DNA of 13,244 bases from an uncultured Micrococcales bacterium (GTDB lineage: Bacteria; Actinomycetota; Actinomycetes; Actinomycetales; Microbacteriaceae), in the NCBI GenBank assembly GCA_903929105.1, contig CAIYTL010000133.1:1-13244 (forward strand), read 5' to 3'. Below are positions 1 through 6,870 of this stretch, piece by piece; the stretch's first letter is position 1, and every line of letters starts with the position of its first letter. The notes beneath the pieces were generated by a model, which was not told where the DNA came from, did no database searches, and was given only the letters and a program-made list of their open reading frames with translations. The position numbers and the translations under genes were made by a program.

Positions 1-98
1 CCGGTGCCTGCACGGCCCGTAACGAAAATATTCGCTTCAGAGCTTTCGATGTATTCAAAGAGTTTTTGCTGCTCATCAGACAGCTGAATTTCTTGCAC
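1..98 (-). CDS. PIF1-like DNA helicase/AAA ATPase, N-terminal fragment
   Basis: Partial gene: only the first 32 codons lie in the window and the rest runs off the left edge. The translation begins MQEIQLSDEQQKLFEYIESS and reaches VTGRAGTG at residues 26-33, which is the start of a Walker A loop (GxxGxGK) at the position usual for PIF1/RecD-like superfamily 1 helicases. Those enzymes unwind DNA with ATP, but that role is inferred from this short stretch alone. I chose the GTG at 98 because GGGGAG lies 10 nt upstream. An in-frame GTG at 116 is possible and would overlap the preceding gene. The start follows the ctaG stop codon (100-102) by one base, so the two are probably co-transcribed and translationally coupled. 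Confidence 0.7.
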   Translation of the reverse strand, partial: MQEIQLSDEQQKLFEYIESSEANIFVTGRAGT

Positions 99-99
99 G

Positions 100-2094
100 C
101 TAACGTTGCTCCCCACGCTTGTTTAGACGAGCAAGCATATCGTTATAGTCTTGCAAATCTTGGTTGCCACTTCGGTCGCTCTTGCGATCAAGACGCTTTG
201 AATCGCGCGCATCTGAGCGCGACCACTGAATCGAAACAATGAGCGTCAACACCGCAGCCGGCAACTCGCCAATGCCCCAAGCGATCGCCCCGCCAGTTTG
301 CTGGTCTTGCAGCGGGTTTTGCCCCCAAGTTCGACCCATCGCGCCATACCAGTCGGCTAGCAACAAACCATTGCCCGTCATCAGCGCTAAGCCAAAAAAC
401 GCGTGAAAGGTCAAAGTGCCAATCAAAAGCATCAAACGAATCGGATACGCCATTTTGGTCGGCCCCGGATCAATACCAACCAGCGCTTGAATGAACAGAT
501 AGCCGGTAATCAAAAAGTGAACGGTCATCCACTCATGCCCAATGTGTTCATGGGTAGCCCAGCTGAAGAGCGGGGTGAAATAGAAAACCAACAGTGAAAC
601 TGCAAAGTTGATTGCCGCGAACAACGGGTTCGAAATCAAGCGGGCATATTTAGTGTGCACCGCCCATAAAACCCAGTCACGCAGATTGCGCGAGTCATCG
701 GTGCGTTTTTCAAGCGAACGCATCAACAAAGTTACGGGCCCGGCCGGCACTAAGAAAAGCGGCACCGCCATAGTCAAAAGCATGTGTGCCATCATGTGGG
801 TGCTGAAAAGGTATTGCTCATAAACGTTGAATGCGCCATTGGTGATATAGAAAAGCAAAAGCATTCCCGCAGTGAACGAGATAGCTCGCGCCACCGGCCA
901 TTTGTCGCCGCGACGACGCAGCCGTGCAAACCCTAACCAATAAAGCAAAATGCCGGCCGCAGCCACCAAAGCCCAAATTAGGTCGAGCTTGAATTCGGTG
1001 AAATATCGCACAAAGGTGAGCTCAGGCGGCAAGACCTCACCAGTAAGAATCTGCGCTGGAGTTGTGTAGGTGCTGAGGTTTGGTTGAAAAGGCGGCGCAG
1101 TGCGGGCTAGAGCGGTAGCCAAACCAAAAGCCAAACCCATGAAGCCGAGTTCAAAAACTGCAAGCTTCAGCAGCAGCGAGATTTTGCCCACCTGGGCGCG
1201 CAGCAAACGCAATCGATAAAAGGCGCCGAATGCACCCAGCACTAAAAGAACTGCAACTTTTAGGGCCACGATTAAGCCGTAGGGTGTGAAAACGTTTTGC
1301 CAAGTGGCGATTCGCACCCAGGCCGAAGCAACACCTGAGACTGCCACGACAATAAAGGCAGCCAAAGCAATCGTGCTGTAGCGCTGGGCAAAGTGTTTGA
1401 GAGCATCAAGATCGACTTTTGTCGCTAAGACCAGCAGCGCCATCAGGCCACCCACCCAAACCGTGGCACCCAACAGGTGCAAGCCCAGCGCGTTCACGGC
1501 CATCGAATGCCCCTGAATGCCGGCTGCGTGGCCGGTGAGTGCTAGCGGAACCAAGCCAGCCACTGCGAAAGCGGCCACCAACATGGTTCCTACCAAGCTT
1601 CGAACCATCAACGCGAGAATCGTGACCAGGGCAGCGCACAGCAGGTTTAAGCCAAGATACTGGCCTAACTGAATGTTGGTTACAAAAAACCAAAGGCTCT
1701 GCCCAAAAAAGCTTTCGGTTGAAAACGCTGACCCCGTAACGCTCAGGTAGCTAAAGACTAAATAGGTGCCCGCGGCTAGTGACCATATTGCGGCACTAAA
1801 CCCGGCAAAATCTAAAGTTCGGTGAAGCGCTTTGCTTTTGTCAGGCAACGCAAAAGTGGCAAACACCAGCGCACCGATTGCGCCTGCCATGCCCAAATCG
1901 CTCAAAGCTTTGATCGGAGAAATGCCCCAACGCACAATCGAACCGGGATCACCCAAGAGCGGTGCGGCGGCGGCGCCACCGATGTTCAGTGCGACTACTG
2001 CACCGAGTAGCACTGCCAGAACTACAAATAAACCAGCCCAAGCAATGGAACGCAGCGTAATGCTGGGCCTAGTTTGTTGGGAGGGTGAGTTCAC
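100..2094 (-). CDS. CopD-CtaG fusion: copper resistance/cytochrome c oxidase assembly membrane protein
   Basis: A 664-residue polytopic membrane protein that joins two families. Residues about 55-330 look like the copper-transport protein CopD, with conserved histidines in LTGHAAG (H189) and LGLHLLGATVWVGG (H206). Residues about 365-625 look like CtaG (caa3-type), which helps deliver copper to cytochrome c oxidase, with STHMMAHMLL (H433, H437), a His-rich ATHEHIGHEWMTVHF (H515-H526) and TFHAFFG (H564). The fusion is a common arrangement in Actinobacteria. It probably moves copper across the membrane and supports oxidase assembly, but substrate and direction cannot be read from sequence. The C-terminus is a charged cytoplasmic tail. 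The GTG start has no Shine-Dalgarno; a -10-like hexamer lies 6 nt upstream, suggesting leaderless transcription. The helicase-like gene follows one base after the stop. Confidence 0.88.
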   Translation of the reverse strand: MNSPSQQTRPSITLRSIAWAGLFVVLAVLLGAVVALNIGGAAAAPLLGDPGSIVRWGISPIKALSDLGMAGAIGALVFATFALPDKSKALHRTLDFAGFSAAIWSLAAGTYLVFSYLSVTGSAFSTESFFGQSLWFFVTNIQLGQYLGLNLLCAALVTILALMVRSLVGTMLVAAFAVAGLVPLALTGHAAGIQGHSMAVNALGLHLLGATVWVGGLMALLVLATKVDLDALKHFAQRYSTIALAAFIVVAVSGVASAWVRIATWQNVFTPYGLIVALKVAVLLVLGAFGAFYRLRLLRAQVGKISLLLKLAVFELGFMGLAFGLATALARTAPPFQPNLSTYTTPAQILTGEVLPPELTFVRYFTEFKLDLIWALVAAAGILLYWLGFARLRRRGDKWPVARAISFTAGMLLLFYITNGAFNVYEQYLFSTHMMAHMLLTMAVPLFLVPAGPVTLLMRSLEKRTDDSRNLRDWVLWAVHTKYARLISNPLFAAINFAVSLLVFYFTPLFSWATHEHIGHEWMTVHFLITGYLFIQALVGIDPGPTKMAYPIRLMLLIGTLTFHAFFGLALMTGNGLLLADWYGAMGRTWGQNPLQDQQTGGAIAWGIGELPAAVLTLIVSIQWSRSDARDSKRLDRKSDRSGNQDLQDYNDMLARLNKRGEQR

Positions 2095-2106
2095 CCTACA
2101 AGCTTA
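2095..2106 (-). promoter_or_regulatory. Putative leaderless promoter (-10) of the CopD-CtaG gene
   Basis: On the minus strand TAAGCT (2106-2101) fits the actinobacterial -10 pattern TANNNT. It stands 6 nt before the GTG at 2094, which would place the transcription start at the first base of the gene. No convincing -35 is visible; that region would lie inside the hup terminator stem. Confidence 0.4.
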
Positions 2107-2113
2107 AGTTACA

Positions 2114-2147
2114 AAAAAAGGTGGTGACCGAAGCCACCACCTTTTTT
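2114..2147 (-). terminator. Rho-independent terminator of hup (UUCG hairpin)
   Basis: Read on the minus strand, GGTGGTG pairs with CACCACC. The stem continues through a G-U and a C-G pair and is closed by a UUCG tetraloop, giving nine pairs. It is preceded by six A and followed by a run of seven T, and begins 16 nt after the hup stop codon. The A and T tracts make it potentially bidirectional, but no plus-strand gene ends here. Confidence 0.93.
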
Positions 2148-2163
2148 AGCTGAAGAACAAAGA

Positions 2164-2442
2164 CTACTTAACTGCAGCCTTTAGCTTGCTTCCTGCAGAA
2201 ACCTTTACGGTGTTTGCAGCTGCAATCTGAATGGTTGCGCCAGTCTGAGGGTTGCGACCGGTGCGTGCTGCACGGTGGCCCTTCTCAACACTCAACCAAC
2301 CTGGAATGGTTACTTTGCCGCCGCCAGCAACTTCTTTGGCAATGGTCTCGAAGATTGCGTCAACAACACGGTTGACTGCAGCCTGTGACTCGCCGGTGTG
2401 CTTTGCAACGGCTTCTACTAGCTCGCTCTTGTTTAGTGACAT
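2164..2442 (-). CDS. hup: DNA-binding protein HU
   Basis: A 92-residue nucleoid-associated protein of the HU/IHF family, expected to bind and bend DNA as a dimer with little sequence preference. It begins MSLNKSELVEAVAKHTG, and the DNA-intercalating beta arm carries the hallmark GRNPQTG with the tip proline at residue 65. The length matches bacterial HU. It lacks the long Lys/Ala-rich C-terminal tail of mycobacterial HupB and Streptomyces HupS. The start at 2442 is decided by a perfect AGGAGG (2456-2451) seven bases upstream; an in-frame extension to 2517 is open but has no homology to the family. The gene stands alone between two terminators. No confident promoter was identified in the upstream 190 bases. 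Confidence 0.97.
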   Translation of the reverse strand: MSLNKSELVEAVAKHTGESQAAVNRVVDAIFETIAKEVAGGGKVTIPGWLSVEKGHRAARTGRNPQTGATIQIAAANTVKVSAGSKLKAAVK

Positions 2443-2635
2443 TTGGGGTCCTCCTGGACTTGAACATGTTTGACGGTCTGTCGAAATCAACCTACAAGCA
2501 TTTAGACGCCTAAACACCTTTTATTTCGGCGTGTTGCGCACTTTAACCCCGAAAATTCAAGGAATTAGGCCGAATGTTCGACTTTGAGGTCAAATCACTG
2601 CAGCGGTTGTGATTTTGGGCTTGGTCAAGAAATGC

Positions 2636-2665
2636 AAAAACCGCCATCTGATCAGATGACGGTTT
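2636..2665 (-). terminator. Rho-independent terminator of the rpmB-rpmG-rpsN operon
   Basis: On the minus strand AACCGTCATCTG pairs with CAGATGGCGGTT (one T-G wobble) around a very small loop, followed by TTTTT. It starts 19 nt after the rpsN stop codon and separates the ribosomal operon from hup. Confidence 0.92.
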
Positions 2666-2683
2666 CGGCTTGAAACTTGTGAT

Positions 2684-2989
2684 TTACCAGCTTGACTTGG
2701 TAATGCCTGGCAGTTCGCCACGGTGAGCCATGTCGCGAAAGCGAACACGTGAAACACCGAACTTGGCTAGAACACCGCGTGGGCGACCATCGATTGCGTC
2801 ACGGTTGCGAAGGCGAACCGGTGAAGCGTTGCGAGGTAGCTTCTGAAGGCCCAAACGAGCCTCTTCGCGCTGTGCGTCAGTTGACGCAGGGTCAACCAAT
2901 GCCTTCTTTAGAGCGAGGCGCTTTTCGGCGTAACGCTCGACGATTACTTTGCGCTGCTCATTACGAGCAATCTTGCTTTTCTTAGCCAT
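2684..2989 (-). CDS. rpsN: 30S ribosomal protein S14, zinc-free long form
   Basis: A 101-residue S14, a component of the small-subunit head next to S3 and S10. It has the canonical MAKKSKIARNEQR start, the conserved KLPRNASPVRLRNRD segment (about 51-65) and the FRDMAHRGELPG C-terminal region. It contains no cysteine at all, so it is the long C-minus form and not the roughly 61-residue zinc-ribbon form with two CxxC motifs. It is the last gene of the operon, 4 nt after rpmG. A GAGGAG sequence inside the end of rpmG, 10 nt upstream, can act as ribosome-binding site. In actinobacteria C-minus S14 is often a zinc-starvation paralogue; in Microbacteriaceae this set may be the main copy, which cannot be decided from this window. 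Confidence 0.98.
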   Translation of the reverse strand: MAKKSKIARNEQRKVIVERYAEKRLALKKALVDPASTDAQREEARLGLQKLPRNASPVRLRNRDAIDGRPRGVLAKFGVSRVRFRDMAHRGELPGITKSSW

Positions 2990-2993
2990 GGGT

Positions 2994-3164
2994 TTAGCGC
3001 TCCTCGCGGAATTCGACGTGCTGACGAATTACTGGGTCGTATTTCTTCAAAACGATACGGTCTGGGTCGTTGCGACGGTTCTTCTTGGTCACATAAGTGA
3101 AACCAGTGCCGGCAGTCGAACGAAGCTTGATGATCGGACGAACGTCCTTGTCTTTTTTAGCCAT
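2994..3164 (-). CDS. rpmG: 50S ribosomal protein L33, zinc-free form
   Basis: A 56-residue protein starting MAKKDKDVRPIIKLRSTAGT and ending DPVIRQHVEFREER, with the L33 hallmarks STAGTGFTYVTKKNRR and LKKYDPVIRQHV. It contains no cysteine, so it is the C-minus form, unlike zinc-binding L33 with two CxxC pairs. It is the middle gene of rpmB-rpmG-rpsN: the start lies 14 nt after the rpmB stop and the TAA lies 4 nt before rpsN. The weak ribosome-binding site AAGGAA overlaps the rpmB stop codon. It sits in the 50S subunit near the exit-site tRNA. Confidence 0.97.
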   Translation of the reverse strand: MAKKDKDVRPIIKLRSTAGTGFTYVTKKNRRNDPDRIVLKKYDPVIRQHVEFREER

Positions 3165-3178
3165 TTTCTATTGGTTCC

Positions 3179-3415
3179 TTAGATCTTCTCGCCGCGGGCA
3201 AGGATTTCTGCAACCACTGCTTCGATGCCGCGAACATCAATAACCTTGATGCCACGTGCGCTGAGCTGTAGTGTCACGTTGCGCTTCAGTGAAGGCACAA
3301 AGTAGGTCTTCTTCTGAATGTTTGGGTTAAAGCGACGCTTGGTTTTGTTCTGGGCGTGCGAAACGGCGTGACCAAACTGCGGCTTGGTCTCGGTTACCTG
3401 ACAGTACGCTGCCAT
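3179..3415 (-). CDS. rpmB: 50S ribosomal protein L28, zinc-free form
   Basis: A 78-residue L28 with CQVTETKPQFGHAVSHAQNK near the N-terminus, then TKRRFNPNIQKK (about 25-36), and an E. coli-like C-terminus (IKVIDVRGIEAVVAEILARG). It has a single cysteine (C5) and lacks the paired CxxC motifs of zinc-binding L28, so it is the C-minus form. It is the first gene of the operon. GGAGG lies 5 nt before the ATG at 3415. The upstream 201 bases to zur hold a terminator but no recognisable Zur box, so zinc control of this operon is unproven despite the neighbourhood. Confidence 0.97.
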   Translation of the reverse strand: MAAYCQVTETKPQFGHAVSHAQNKTKRRFNPNIQKKTYFVPSLKRNVTLQLSARGIKVIDVRGIEAVVAEILARGEKI

Positions 3416-3508
3416 TTGTTCCTCCGTATGGATGTCTGCTTCTCGATCGACTTGAGTCGAAAGAGACTAAGTCTTTGTGAGCTTAGGCTTTGGCCGTAAT
3501 CTTTTAGG

Positions 3509-3540
3509 CGAGCAAAAAACCAAAGATTTTGGTGTGCTCG
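3509..3540 (-). terminator. Probable terminator after zur
   Basis: On the minus strand an inner hairpin ACCAAA/TTTGGT with a three-base loop (3533-3519) is followed by TTTTT. An outer CGAGCA/TGCTCG pair encloses the whole element. It lies about 75 nt beyond the zur stop. The stem is short and A/T-rich, so termination may be partial, which would let some zinc-operon transcription reach rpmB. Confidence 0.6.
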
Positions 3541-3616
3541 AAGATTGTGGAAAACCCACTCAACTGCTCAAGTCTAGGCGAGAGCGGGCTCGTTAAGCAA
3601 GTCTGATTCTTAAAAA

Positions 3617-4021
3617 TCAAGAGTGACACGCCGAACAGGTGCCAAAAATCTCAATTGTGTGGCTGGTTTCGGTGAATCCGTGCTCAGCTGCCACAGCATC
3701 TGCCCAGTTTTCAACTTTGCTTGCGTCGATTTCAACGGTCGCACCGCAGCTGCGGCAGATCAGGTGATGGTGGTGCCCGGTCGCACAAGCGCGATAGATC
3801 AGTTCGCCATCGTTCGAGTTGAGCACATCGGCATCGCCAGCCGAAGCGAGGTCGGCGAGCGCACGATAAACCGTGGCTAGCCCAATGGTTGAACCGTGGT
3901 TGCGCAACACCAGGTGAAGCTGCTGAGCGCTAACGAAACCCGTGGCCTCGCCAAGCGCGTGACGCACGGCGTCTTTTTGCCAGGTGTTTCGTTTTGAAGC
4001 CGAAGTGTTTAGATCAGCCAT
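3617..4021 (-). CDS. zur: Zinc uptake regulator Zur (Fur family)
   Basis: A 134-residue Fur-family repressor that binds DNA when zinc-loaded. The winged-helix recognition region is STIGLATVYRALADL (44-58), followed by a metal-rich segment ATGHHHHLICRSCG. Compared with the ligands I recall for M. tuberculosis Zur/FurB, all three metal sites are kept at a constant offset of three: C89, C92, C129, C132 (structural); D65, C79, H84, H86 (regulatory); H83, H85, E104, H121 (third site). The ATG at 4021 follows the znuB stop by two bases; an upstream extension to 4072 would run back into znuB and is rejected. As last gene of znuA-znuC-znuB-zur it is probably autoregulated through the box at 6739-6753. 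Confidence 0.95.
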   Translation of the reverse strand: MADLNTSASKRNTWQKDAVRHALGEATGFVSAQQLHLVLRNHGSTIGLATVYRALADLASAGDADVLNSNDGELIYRACATGHHHHLICRSCGATVEIDASKVENWADAVAAEHGFTETSHTIEIFGTCSACHS

Positions 4022-4023
4022 TG

Positions 4024-4881
4024 TTATTGCGCCCCTTTGGCACGGTTTCGCAAGGTTTCGATAAACCGACAAACCAGGTAAATCAGAAACGAAAGCGTAG
4101 TTACATATGGGCTAACCGGCAGGCCGCCACCGACGGCAAGCATGATTCCGCCCACCACAGAAACCACAGCGAACGTCACGCTCAATGTCACGGCGAGCGC
4201 AGGTGACGAGGTGATTCGAATGGCTGCCGCCGCCGGAGTAACAAGAAGTGAAAGCACAAGCAGCGCACCAACCACTTGAACGCTGGCTGCCACCGATAGC
4301 CCGAGCAGCAGCATAAAGACAATCGACAATGTGCGAGTTGGCACGCCTCTGGCCGCGGCAACTTCAGGGTCGAGGCTGGCAAAACTCAACGGCCTCCAGA
4401 TCATCGCAAGAGCCACCAGCACCGCAGCGGTGATGCCAACCAGCCACAAAAGCTGCGGTTCATCAACGGCAACTATTTGACCGGTTAGCAAACCAAACTT
4501 ATTTGCCGCCCTGCCTTCATACATTGAAAGCGCCAAAATGCCCAAGCCAAGACCGAACGGCATAAGCACGGCGATGATTGAGTTGCGATCTTTAGCCTTT
4601 GCACCAAGAGCGCCAATTAAAAGCGCCGCGGTTAGCGAACCTGCTATTGAACCCACAACGACATCGATTGAGGCCAATAGTGCAATCGACGCCCCTGCGA
4701 AAGAAAGTTCGCTAATGCCGTGCACAGCGAATGACAAGTCTCGCTTGATGACAAAAATGCCTACAAAGCCGCCCAGCAAACCCAGTAGTGCTCCGGCCAG
4801 AAGAGAATTCTGAACCAAAGGCAGCAGTTGGCCATAGTCGGCAAAGTTAAACAGGCGACCCAAAATATCATTCAATGACAT
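4024..4881 (-). CDS. znuB: Zinc ABC transporter permease ZnuB
   Basis: A 285-residue integral membrane permease of the ABC-3 family (ZnuB/MntB/TroC type), with about eight hydrophobic segments. Diagnostic stretches are GGFVGIFVIKRDLSFAVHGI near the N-terminus, SELSFAGASIALL, and the conserved VQVVGALLVLSLLVTPAAAA region late in the protein. It forms the membrane channel through which ZnuC drives zinc import. I chose the ATG at 4881 because its A is the last base of the znuC TGA (TGATG overlap) and GAGGAG lies 8 nt upstream. The longer reading from GTG 4890 would overlap that ribosome-binding site. The family includes manganese transporters; zinc is inferred from the adjacent Zur. Confidence 0.94.
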   Translation of the reverse strand: MSLNDILGRLFNFADYGQLLPLVQNSLLAGALLGLLGGFVGIFVIKRDLSFAVHGISELSFAGASIALLASIDVVVGSIAGSLTAALLIGALGAKAKDRNSIIAVLMPFGLGLGILALSMYEGRAANKFGLLTGQIVAVDEPQLLWLVGITAAVLVALAMIWRPLSFASLDPEVAAARGVPTRTLSIVFMLLLGLSVAASVQVVGALLVLSLLVTPAAAAIRITSSPALAVTLSVTFAVVSVVGGIMLAVGGGLPVSPYVTTLSFLIYLVCRFIETLRNRAKGAQ

Positions 4882-5687
4882 CAGATCCACTCCTCATCAG
4901 GGTGGTGTTCGTGGTCATGAGTGCCAACGACCACAATGCGTCCTTGGTTTCTGAGCACGTCAACTTGAGTTCCATAGAGTTCGCTCAGAACCTCGCTGCG
5001 CAACACTTCGTCAGGGCTGCCGATCTTGAACTTGCCCTTGGCCAAATAGAGCACCCGGTCGACCATGTCTAGAATCGGGTTCACATCGTGAGTTACAAAA
5101 AGCACTGCCATTTGGTTGGCCTTGCGCTCTTGGTCGATTAATTCGCCAACCACATGTTGCTGATTCAAGTCAAGCGCGGTCAGCGGTTCGTCGGCTAACA
5201 ACAGGGCAGGCTTGCCAATCACAGCCTGACCCACTCTAAGGCGTTGAAGTTGGCCGCCCGAAAGCGAACTTATCGGTTGGTTTTGAAATTCGCTGGCACC
5301 CATGCGCTCAACAACCTCATTGATTCTTTGAGAATTCTTGTGATTCGGCAGAGCTAGACCAAACTTGTGGCCATCAAGACCAAGACGCAAAAGATCGCGG
5401 CCGCGAATCGGCACTTGCCCTTCGCTCGGGCGGTGCTGCGGAATGTATCCGATGTCGCGACTGCCTCGGTGCACATTGTGCCCCGCCACCTTGATTTGAC
5501 CTTTGGTCAGTGACTGCTGGCCAAGAATCGCTTTGAGCAGGCTCGACTTGCCCGAACCATTGGAGCCAATCACGGCAATCAGTTCACCAGGCGAAACCTC
5601 AAGATCTAAGTTCTGCCAAAGAGTGGTTTCGCCAAGGCTGAGGTCAGCTGCTCGAACGCTAAGAGCTGGTTGATTCGGATTTTTCAT
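4881..5687 (-). CDS. znuC: Zinc ABC transporter ATP-binding protein ZnuC
   Basis: A 268-residue ABC ATPase that energises zinc import. Visible motifs are Walker A GSNGSGKSS (41-49), Q-loop Q84 in YIPQHRP, signature LSGGQ (142-146), Walker B LLLADEP (162-168) and H-loop H200 in VTHD. All catalytic residues are present. The C-terminus ends in a His/Asp/Glu-rich tail, THDHEHHPDEEW (256-267), which could bind zinc. The ATG shares one base with the znuA stop (TAATG), and the TGA shares one base with the znuB start, so the three transporter genes are translationally coupled. Confidence 0.95.
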   Translation of the reverse strand: MKNPNQPALSVRAADLSLGETTLWQNLDLEVSPGELIAVIGSNGSGKSSLLKAILGQQSLTKGQIKVAGHNVHRGSRDIGYIPQHRPSEGQVPIRGRDLLRLGLDGHKFGLALPNHKNSQRINEVVERMGASEFQNQPISSLSGGQLQRLRVGQAVIGKPALLLADEPLTALDLNQQHVVGELIDQERKANQMAVLFVTHDVNPILDMVDRVLYLAKGKFKIGSPDEVLRSEVLSELYGTQVDVLRNQGRIVVVGTHDHEHHPDEEWI

Positions 5688-6718
5688 TAGAGCACCGGTT
5701 CTTGAGCGCGAATCGCTTCGATTTGAGCAACATTGTCGCTCATCCAGGTTAGATAATTTTTGCCCTGAGGCAAGCTCTCGCTAAAGAAAATAATTTTGGT
5801 CGTGCCAGTTTTTTGAGCCCATGCTGTTAGCTGGGTCAGTTGGGGCCCAGACTGTTGAGCGTTCAAAACCAGCCATTCGACCGGCGTATTTGCGGCGAAA
5901 CCTAAAGATCCGTTCGCAACACTGCCAAAAAAGAACGTCTTCATAAGTGCCATATTTTGAACCGAAATATCATTGCCATTCATGACCGCTTGGCGCACCG
6001 ACGGCGGCGTTAGGTCAACAGCAAAGTTTGCAATCAGACGCAAACCCACACTCTCGGGCTGAATAATGCTGGTCAGCGCTAAATTCTTGCACTTTGGGCT
6101 GCCTGGAAACTGCGCTGTTCCGCAGGTGTAGCGATAAGAAGCCTTGTCTAAACGCTTTTCTAATGTAGCCAGTGATGATTGGAACTTCGCATTCGCGGTC
6201 TTGAATGTGGCCGCATCTGGTTTGTCACGATTTGCCAGGGTCTCGGTAATGTCGTTTGCCGCTCGGGCAACGATTTGAAAGTCGTACCAAACGTGCGGGT
6301 CGTTCACTAAATGGCCGTAACGCGGTTTGACGTTCTTTTCATTTGGTGCCAGCGCTATCACGCGGTCTTTTGGCTGGTTCGACGCTGCAACTAACTGGTT
6401 CATAAAACTGTCATAGCCATTGCCGGTGAAAAAAATCAGGTCAGCGTTGTTTATGGCAGCTTGGTCGCGAACGCTGGCCTCGAACGAGTGCGGGTCTTGG
6501 TTCGGTTTGTTCACGATTGAGGTGACTTGAACTTTGTCACCGGCAATTGCCTCGATCATGCTTGCCCAAACCGAGGTTGACGCGACAATCTTGAGCGGGG
6601 CATTCGCGGGGCTCGGTGTGCCTGGCGCACAGGCAGTCAGCGCCGAGGGCACCGCAGCGAGGATTGCCAGAATCGCAAAAAGTTTGCGCGTGGTGCTTGC
6701 GGGTGCGGTTGTGCTCAT
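5687..6718 (-). CDS. znuA: Zinc ABC transporter substrate-binding lipoprotein ZnuA
   Basis: A 343-residue cluster A-I metal-binding protein. The N-terminus has RK, a hydrophobic stretch and lipobox LTAC with C30 as the lipidated residue, so it should be anchored outside the membrane. Zinc ligands likely include H77 (PNQDPHSFE) and H142 (NDPHVWYD). The C-terminal half has NAQQSGPQLTQLTAWAQKTG and ESLPQGKNYLTWM, as in actinobacterial ZnuA. The third histidine seen in many family members is not obvious, and there is no His-rich loop. Two cysteines (C199, C210) may form a disulfide. It heads the operon. There is no Shine-Dalgarno; the promoter places transcription start on the ATG itself. Confidence 0.93.
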   Translation of the reverse strand: MSTTAPASTTRKLFAILAILAAVPSALTACAPGTPSPANAPLKIVASTSVWASMIEAIAGDKVQVTSIVNKPNQDPHSFEASVRDQAAINNADLIFFTGNGYDSFMNQLVAASNQPKDRVIALAPNEKNVKPRYGHLVNDPHVWYDFQIVARAANDITETLANRDKPDAATFKTANAKFQSSLATLEKRLDKASYRYTCGTAQFPGSPKCKNLALTSIIQPESVGLRLIANFAVDLTPPSVRQAVMNGNDISVQNMALMKTFFFGSVANGSLGFAANTPVEWLVLNAQQSGPQLTQLTAWAQKTGTTKIIFFSESLPQGKNYLTWMSDNVAQIEAIRAQEPVL

Positions 6719-6754
6719 ATTTGCAGTCTAAACACTAATGAGAATCATTGTCAA
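6719..6754 (-). promoter_or_regulatory. znuA promoter (leaderless)
   Basis: On the minus strand -35 TTGACA (6754-6749), an 18-nt spacer and -10 TAGACT (6730-6725) are followed by 6 nt and the znuA ATG. The predicted start site is the A of the ATG. Both hexamers are close to consensus, and the -35 and spacer are covered by the Zur box. Confidence 0.8.
6739..6753. promoter_or_regulatory. Zur-binding box
   Basis: TGAGAATCATTGTCA is a near-palindrome (TGA.AAT.ATT.TCA) matching the actinobacterial Zur/Fur box pattern. It overlaps the -35 and spacer of the znuA promoter, so zinc-loaded Zur should block RNA polymerase there. Zur and not Fur is inferred from the operon's content. Confidence 0.85.
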
Positions 6755-6775
6755 TAAACCAAAATCGTCTATTTA
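6748..6775 (+). promoter_or_regulatory. Possible divergent promoter for the small membrane protein
   Basis: On the plus strand TTGTCA (6748-6753), a 16-nt spacer and TATTTA (6770-6775) could drive the gene at 6871. Its -35 overlaps the right half of the Zur box. The -10 does not match TANNNT and the leader would be about 90 nt, so this is tentative. Confidence 0.3.
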
Positions 6776-6870
6776 GCGTGACAAATTTGTTATTCGAGGT
6801 AACCGCAGGCCAAGCAAAGCCGCCAATAAGCTAATGGCAAAGATTCCCATCAATGGCGAAGGGCTTATCG

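Noticed and set aside
2503..2516. TTTAG-GCGT-CTAAA repeat upstream of hup
   Set aside because: Arms of five bases with no second copy; too weak to call an operator.
3604..3619. TGATT...AATCA inverted repeat as a Zur box near the end of zur
   Set aside because: The arms are only five bases and lack the TGA.AAT.ATT.TCA pattern; it overlaps the zur stop and lies about 190 bases from rpmB.
6781..6790. ACAAATTTGT palindrome near the Zur box
   Set aside because: A ten-base A/T-rich palindrome is expected by chance and matches no operator I know.
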